Source: Rehmannia glutinosa (Eukaryota > Streptophyta > Magnoliopsida > Lamiales > Orobanchaceae). From it: DNA of 64,000 nt. The position numbers and the translations under genes were made by a program. The notes under the pieces are model-generated. The model saw only the letters and a program-made list of their open reading frames with translations, did not search any database and was not told the origin of the DNA. The stretch is from positions 7,607,419 through 7,671,418 of the forward strand of contig CM071930.1 in assembly GCA_016081115.2 (NCBI GenBank), given 5' to 3'. This document shows, in pieces, positions 59,501 through 64,000 of the stretch. The first letter of the stretch is position 1. Every line of letters begins with the position of its first letter.

Positions 59501-62500
59501 ATTTTCACAAGTGCTGTTTTTGTTATTTTCACTCTGGGGAACCTGCTATGAGTTTAACATATAGCTAGTTTGGCTCCAGAGCAAGGATGCTAGACAAGCA
59601 TGGCATATTGATATAAGTATTTAGTAACTGTTTTTGGCTTGCATTTCGTTTAGTTTGTTTAGTGACTTGACTGATGATACTGAATAAGGTGGTTGTTAAT
59701 GTCAACAGTTGCATTTGCTTGTTTGTTATAAAGTAGTTATGCTTCTTATAAAGTAGTTATGTTTCTTTCTCCCACACGAGCCTAAAGTTGGGGGCTGTCT
59801 TTAAGTGATTTACACTGATTGAGAAAATGTTAAGTTTATTCACCTTTACATGTAGGCTTTAGACTATTGTCATTCTCAAGGTATCATGCATCGGGATGTG
59901 AAGCCCCACAATGTGATGATCGATCACGAACAGCGTAAACTTCGCCTAATAGATTGGGGACTTGCTGAGTTCTACCATCCCGGAAAAGAGTATAATGTTC
60001 GTGTTGCTTCTAGGTTTGCCATCTTTCCTTTATCTTAGCTCTGCTTTACCATGTTGTATTCCTACTCTGTTTGATATATTTTCTGTATCTGATAGCATTT
60101 TATTTTTAGGGAGAATTACAAAACCCCCCTGAAGTTGGGGCTAATTACAAAAACCCAGAGATTTTAAAAAATTAGAAAACCTCCCTAAGTTTGATACGTC
60201 TACATTTTCCCCCTTCATATGGAAAAAACATTTCAAAAACTCCCCTTATGTTATCAAAATATTACATTTGCCCCGTAATTTAAGATACAATCAAACCTCA
60301 AGGGTTTTCTTATAATTTTCAAAAACATCTTGGTTTTTTGTAATTAGACCAAACCTTAGGGGATTTTTGTAACGATCCCTTATTTTTATTATCTTGGAGA
60401 TTTGGAATTCATCTAGTTATGTCTTGTAAGGCTTTTGTGAAAGTGGGATACAATGTTGTTCTGAATTTTTGCGGCCACAATGGGATGAATGATTTCTTAA
60501 ATAACTAAATACAATATGTTCATTGTGGCTCGCTCCGTGTTTCAGGGGCTATGGTTAAATTTGCCTTTGTAACTGGGACTTAAGAGGTTCTCCTTGGACA
60601 ATGTTGTATGTTCTTCTGAGCCTCAGAAGCTGTGATTCAATTTATCTTTGGGATAATTACAAAAAGTACCCCTGAGGTTTGACCTAATTACAAAAAAACC
60701 CAGTTAACTTAAAAACTTACAAAAAGTACCCCTGAGGTTTGAAATATATTTCAAAATCCCCCTTCATATTTGTAAAATCATTGCAGATTACCCCTTAATT
60801 TTAACACTAAATCAAACCTCAGGGGTACTTTTTGTAAGGTTTAAAGTTAGCTGGGTTTATTTGTAATTAGGTCAAACCTCAGGGGTACTTTTTGTAATTA
60901 TCCTTTTTCTTTTTAGATTTTCTAGTTGAAACTAGCCTTCTACACATCAACTATACTGTTAAGTTTCAATTACTTTTGTTACTTGCTTAAAGACTAGTTT
61001 CCGAATTGTCTCTCCATGTTTGATATATTTTGGGTTTAGTTAGAGATAAAGAGAACTACGAAGTATAGTGAACGAGAACATTAAATATAAAGAGAGGAAA
61101 TGAAACTCATAGGATTATTTAAGAAGACATAATACAAGAGTAAAAATCATTTTGGTATTTGATTTTTACCATTAATTTCAGTACATAAATGATTTTTTCA
61201 AATGCTCTAGTTGGTACCACTTCTGCCATTAGTGTTGGTACCACTTCTGCCATTAGTGTTGGTACCACTTCTGCCATTAGTGTCAAGCTGTTGTATGAGA
61301 AAATGTCTAACTGATGTCCAAGTTTTGCCGTAAATATCAAATTGGTGCATATTTGGTGGATCTCATCCATTTTTCGTAGAGAACTTGTTACAATGATCAA
61401 TATGCTTTTTTAAACTTTAATTTCAATTTCAAATATATATTTAATGGTTCTTTATAATTTTATTTGGCAAATAATTCCAAAACATTATGATAGTATTATT
61501 ATTTTAAAAAAAGTAATACTCCCTCCAGCAAATTTATAGTTTGTCTTTCTTTTCGGAATGAACAAATTATTTCCTAAAATTAAAATTTTGCGGACCAGTA
61601 GTTTTAAGGATATTTATTATATAAAAAAGCACAAACTTTATACTTTTTCAAATCTCATTTAAAGCTCTATTTTGTGGCAAACTTGGACTATGGGTATGTG
61701 ATGAAGAGATCAATAACTGGCCATATACGTAAGATGTATAAATATTTTTAGTTTAATAACAAAACCACAAATTAAACACACCTGAATAGGGAGTGAAGTT
61801 TTGTAAATAAATTTTTTTGAGATAATTTCAAATTTAATTTCTAGAAGGTAAAAGATTTTAAGGTAGGTAGTTGAATCAATAACATGTTTTGCTAAAAGTA
61901 CTGGTATATTTCTACGATGGACACCATCAGGTTCTAAACTTTTTATGATGATGGAAATGTCTTTCTAAACTCTACTATAGTTTTGATTATGCAATTTTTT
62001 TTTCTTGATATCTCATTGGCTCAGAAAATCCTTTCATTAAGATAAATAATTATATAGTTGTGTAATATGAAATAATCATGTAAGTACAATATAAGTATCT
62101 TCGTAACTTAATTGCTGAAAATTAGATTTTGAATACACCTGGATAGGGAGTGATTTGAAAATAAAATGAGATGAGATTCTAACTTGGTTTATATAAATTA
62201 AGATTTTGAGGAAAAGATTAGAGAGAATAATTTTCTTTACTTTTATTACAATTTGTTTATCATTCTCTTTCTAATTTTTTTCTTTTGAAATCTCAACTTT
62301 TAAATTCAAAATCGCATCTCATAGGTTTTTATTTTAAAACATGTTGCCCCTCTTTCGAGTGCATTATTTTTCGTTTTGTTGATTTTTGATATTTATATAT
62401 CCCACTTACCTGGTTTATTATTACTCAAATGAAATATTATGTAAATTATAATACGTGAAATTAAATTATGGTGTAAAAGGGTGTATCCACCATTACAATA

Positions 62501-63429
62501 TATTCTACATGGAGAGTTGGTTGGATTCATCCAATATGTACTATTTTGACATTTACAATAAAACTTGGGCATCAATTAGAGGATTTGTAAAACTCTTGTA
62601 TTATTTTGAGACTAGTGGCAAAGCTTCGGTATCAATTAGAACATTTGCAAAAACTTATCAATGTGTAATGGTATAACTTGGGTACCAAAATGGTTTTTGC
62701 TCCATAATAATATATTTGTCTTTCCCCATGTTGCTACTTTGATTTCAAAGTGGAATTTAATAGAAGGAATAGAATGAGAGAAATGCGATGACCTCAAACT
62801 TCTCGTCTTTCTGTAATCTATGTTTTCAAATCTTTGTACTAAAATCAAAATAGAATATGATTACGATAGTATAAGATGAGCTCTAAATGGGTTAATTTTA
62901 ATCATTTGTTGTACGTGAAAAGATATATAAAATGATTGTTATGTGAAAGTTACAATAATGTTATTGATACTAATTGAGTCACTGATGAGAAGACATTTGT
63001 TGGATCTGTGAATGTTTTTTCCTGAAGGAGCATTAGTGTAATAATTGGAAAATTACTTAATATCTGTGTATTTTTTTGGCTCAGTTAGCAACTTTTCTGA
63101 TTTATCATTCAGGTGGCTCCCTCCTAATTCTGGCTATGCTCAGAGATTCTAGAATCATTTAGTGCCAATAGATGGCTATAAATTTCATGGTGTTATTTGA
63201 CAGAAGTTCGTAATGATTATATAAGCATCAATTTTGGACCAATAACCTGTGTATTAGGTTGGTTCTAATTTCTGTTGCTTCTATCTGTGGGCTGATTTAT
63301 ATTATATATTTTTTTTTTTCTGGCCCCATCATTTGCAGATATTTCAAGGGCCCTGAACTTCTTGTTGATTTGCAAGACTATGATTACTCCTTGGACTTGT
63401 GGAGCCTGGGCTGTATGTTTGCTGGAATG
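56558..63429 (+). CDS. casein kinase II catalytic (alpha) subunit, organelle-targeted type; 3' end outside the window
   Basis: Exons: 56558-56916, 57006-57135, 58714-58908, 59856-60013, 63339-63429, giving 311 residues before the last visible donor; the rest lies to the right. Residues 1 to about 77 form a Ser/Arg/Gln-rich, acid-poor extension absent from nuclear CK2 alpha and typical of the chloroplast form (CKA4-like in Arabidopsis). A second ATG at residue 78 (MAQKIGKAVRR) could start a shorter form. Kinase landmarks: glycine loop VGRGKYSEVFEG (131-142), lysine 154 in IIKILKP, the basic patch KPVKKKKIKREIK (157-169) that binds regulatory subunits or substrates, catalytic HRDVKPHN (Asp242) and DWG (261-263), the CK2 hallmark instead of DFG. 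It phosphorylates Ser/Thr near acidic residues. Plastid location is inferred. Intron 4 is 3.3 kb and holds MITEs. Confidence 0.96.
57136..58713 (+). other. CK2 alpha intron 2
   Basis: A 1.58-kb GT-AG intron. It contains a purine-rich AAGAGAAGA stretch (57740-57900) and no recognisable insertion. Confidence 0.7.
59076..59231 (+). mobile_element. tRNA-derived SINE in CK2 alpha intron 3
   Basis: About 156 bp with a box-A-like TAGTTCAGCTGGTAGGC at its start, a box-B-like GGGTTCAAAACC (59122-59133), and a poly(A) tail (59219-59231). This is the standard layout of plant SINEs transcribed by RNA polymerase III. A target duplication could not be confirmed. Confidence 0.75.
60109..60379. mobile_element. 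foldback MITE with 9-bp target duplication, CK2 alpha intron 4
   Basis: Bordered by TTATTTTTA (60100-60108 and 60380-60388). Starts GGGAGAATTACAAAA and ends TTTGTAACGATCCC. Inner halves are inverted (ACCCCC/GGGG-type words near both ends). The 9-bp duplication points to the Mutator superfamily. Confidence 0.82.
60650..60903. mobile_element. foldback MITE, CK2 alpha intron 4, second copy
   Basis: Starts GGGATAATTACAAAAAGTAC and ends GTACTTTTTGTAATTATCC, almost a perfect foldback at the ends. Flanks TTTATCTTT and TTTTTCTTT match at 8 of 9. Same family as 60109-60379 and the formamidase intron copies. Confidence 0.78.
61211..61282 (+). repeat. 24-bp tandem repeat, three perfect copies
   Basis: Unit TTGGTACCACTTCTGCCATT plus AGTG, three times, in CK2 alpha intron 4. 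Confidence 0.98.
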
Positions 63430-64000
63430 GTACACTTTTCCTTCTACTCTCCTCCTTCAAAGCTACAAATTTGTATTCTATTACACATTCACTTTACAAG
63501 ACTTTGTTAGTATGTATTGAAATGGATTTCATTTGGTGGGCGTCCTTTCTAATAAATTTGATCACCAAGTGTCAACGTGTTGTATGACTCTAGAATCCAG
63601 CCAATTAGTTCATTTTGTTTGAATTTGGAAGATTTTCTTGTGTAATTCCACAAGTATCCCAAACCATGGTATATATTCTTTTTGAAGCCATAGATAAATG
63701 GGTTTTTATCTGCTTGCATGTCATCCTTGGGTGAGTGGTGACAGATGATGGGGAGGTTTAGGGCGTGACTGGATATCCTTTCATTTTGAAAATTTTCTTG
63801 TCTCTAAAGAATAGTGAAAAACTTTTTTGAAAGAAGATTGATGAATTTTTTAGAGTGTAGTTGGATATGAGGTGAAAATGTAATGATTAAAGTTGATGTG
63901 ATATAGAATTAGTAAAATAATGATTGAATAGGATTAGTAGTTAGAATTATGTGATTGAGTGAATAGTGAAATAAAAAGTGTAGTAATGATTTGTTCTTTT
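63430..64000 (+). other. start of CK2 alpha intron 5 (runs off the window)
   Basis: Begins with a GT donor after ...FAGM. No further kinase exon was recognised before the edge. Confidence 0.7.

Overview
This is nuclear DNA from a flowering plant, most likely a core eudicot. Spliced genes have GT-AG introns, intergenic DNA is AT-rich, and the window is full of plant transposon families (Ty1/copia, Ty3/gypsy, Mutator-like, hAT, Harbinger-like, SINE). Three host genes are convincing: a class II LOB-domain transcription factor of the LBD37/38/39 type (8696-9409, minus), a complete 453-residue formamidase/acetamidase (49384-54340, plus, seven exons), and the first five exons of an organelle-targeted casein kinase II catalytic subunit (56558-63429, plus) that runs off the right edge.

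Layout. 1-5638 is a minus-strand Ty1/copia complex in which two elements share one central LTR. 5.6-8.7 kb is unremarkable, then the LBD gene. 9.6-17.2 kb is intergenic with a Harbinger-like element, a 1.38-kb Mutator-like element with a perfect 9-bp target duplication, and two small hAT elements. 17.2-25.1 kb is a nest of retroelements: two gypsy LTRs of one family in opposite orientation enclose an Athila-like element with both LTRs and a decayed copia gag. 26.65-39.44 kb is a 12.8-kb Mutator-like element (MULE) with long imperfect inverted ends. It carries a FAR1-type transposase gene on plus and a ULP1-like cysteine protease gene on minus, both damaged. A broken FAR1-related gene abuts its right end. 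40.9-45.8 kb is gypsy debris, including a 122-bp tandem repeat and a gag-protease remnant.

From 46.4 kb the sequence is genic. A lone formamidase first exon is split by an 892-bp hAT element with a perfect 8-bp target duplication, and the intact formamidase follows 2.9 kb downstream. Its introns hold several nested MITEs, and the same MITE family recurs in the kinase intron. Two hAT MITEs lie inverted between the two genes.

The strongest candidate for something unusual is the large MULE. Besides coupling a transposase to a ULP1-like protease, its introns and spacers are filled with a short word resembling TTGTATACTTAGT whose strand follows the transcription direction of each gene. A block of protease exons is also tandemly duplicated inside it. 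MULEs carrying ULP1-like genes are known in plants; the oriented word array is what I do not recognise. All similarity statements come from reading the sequence, with no database search.
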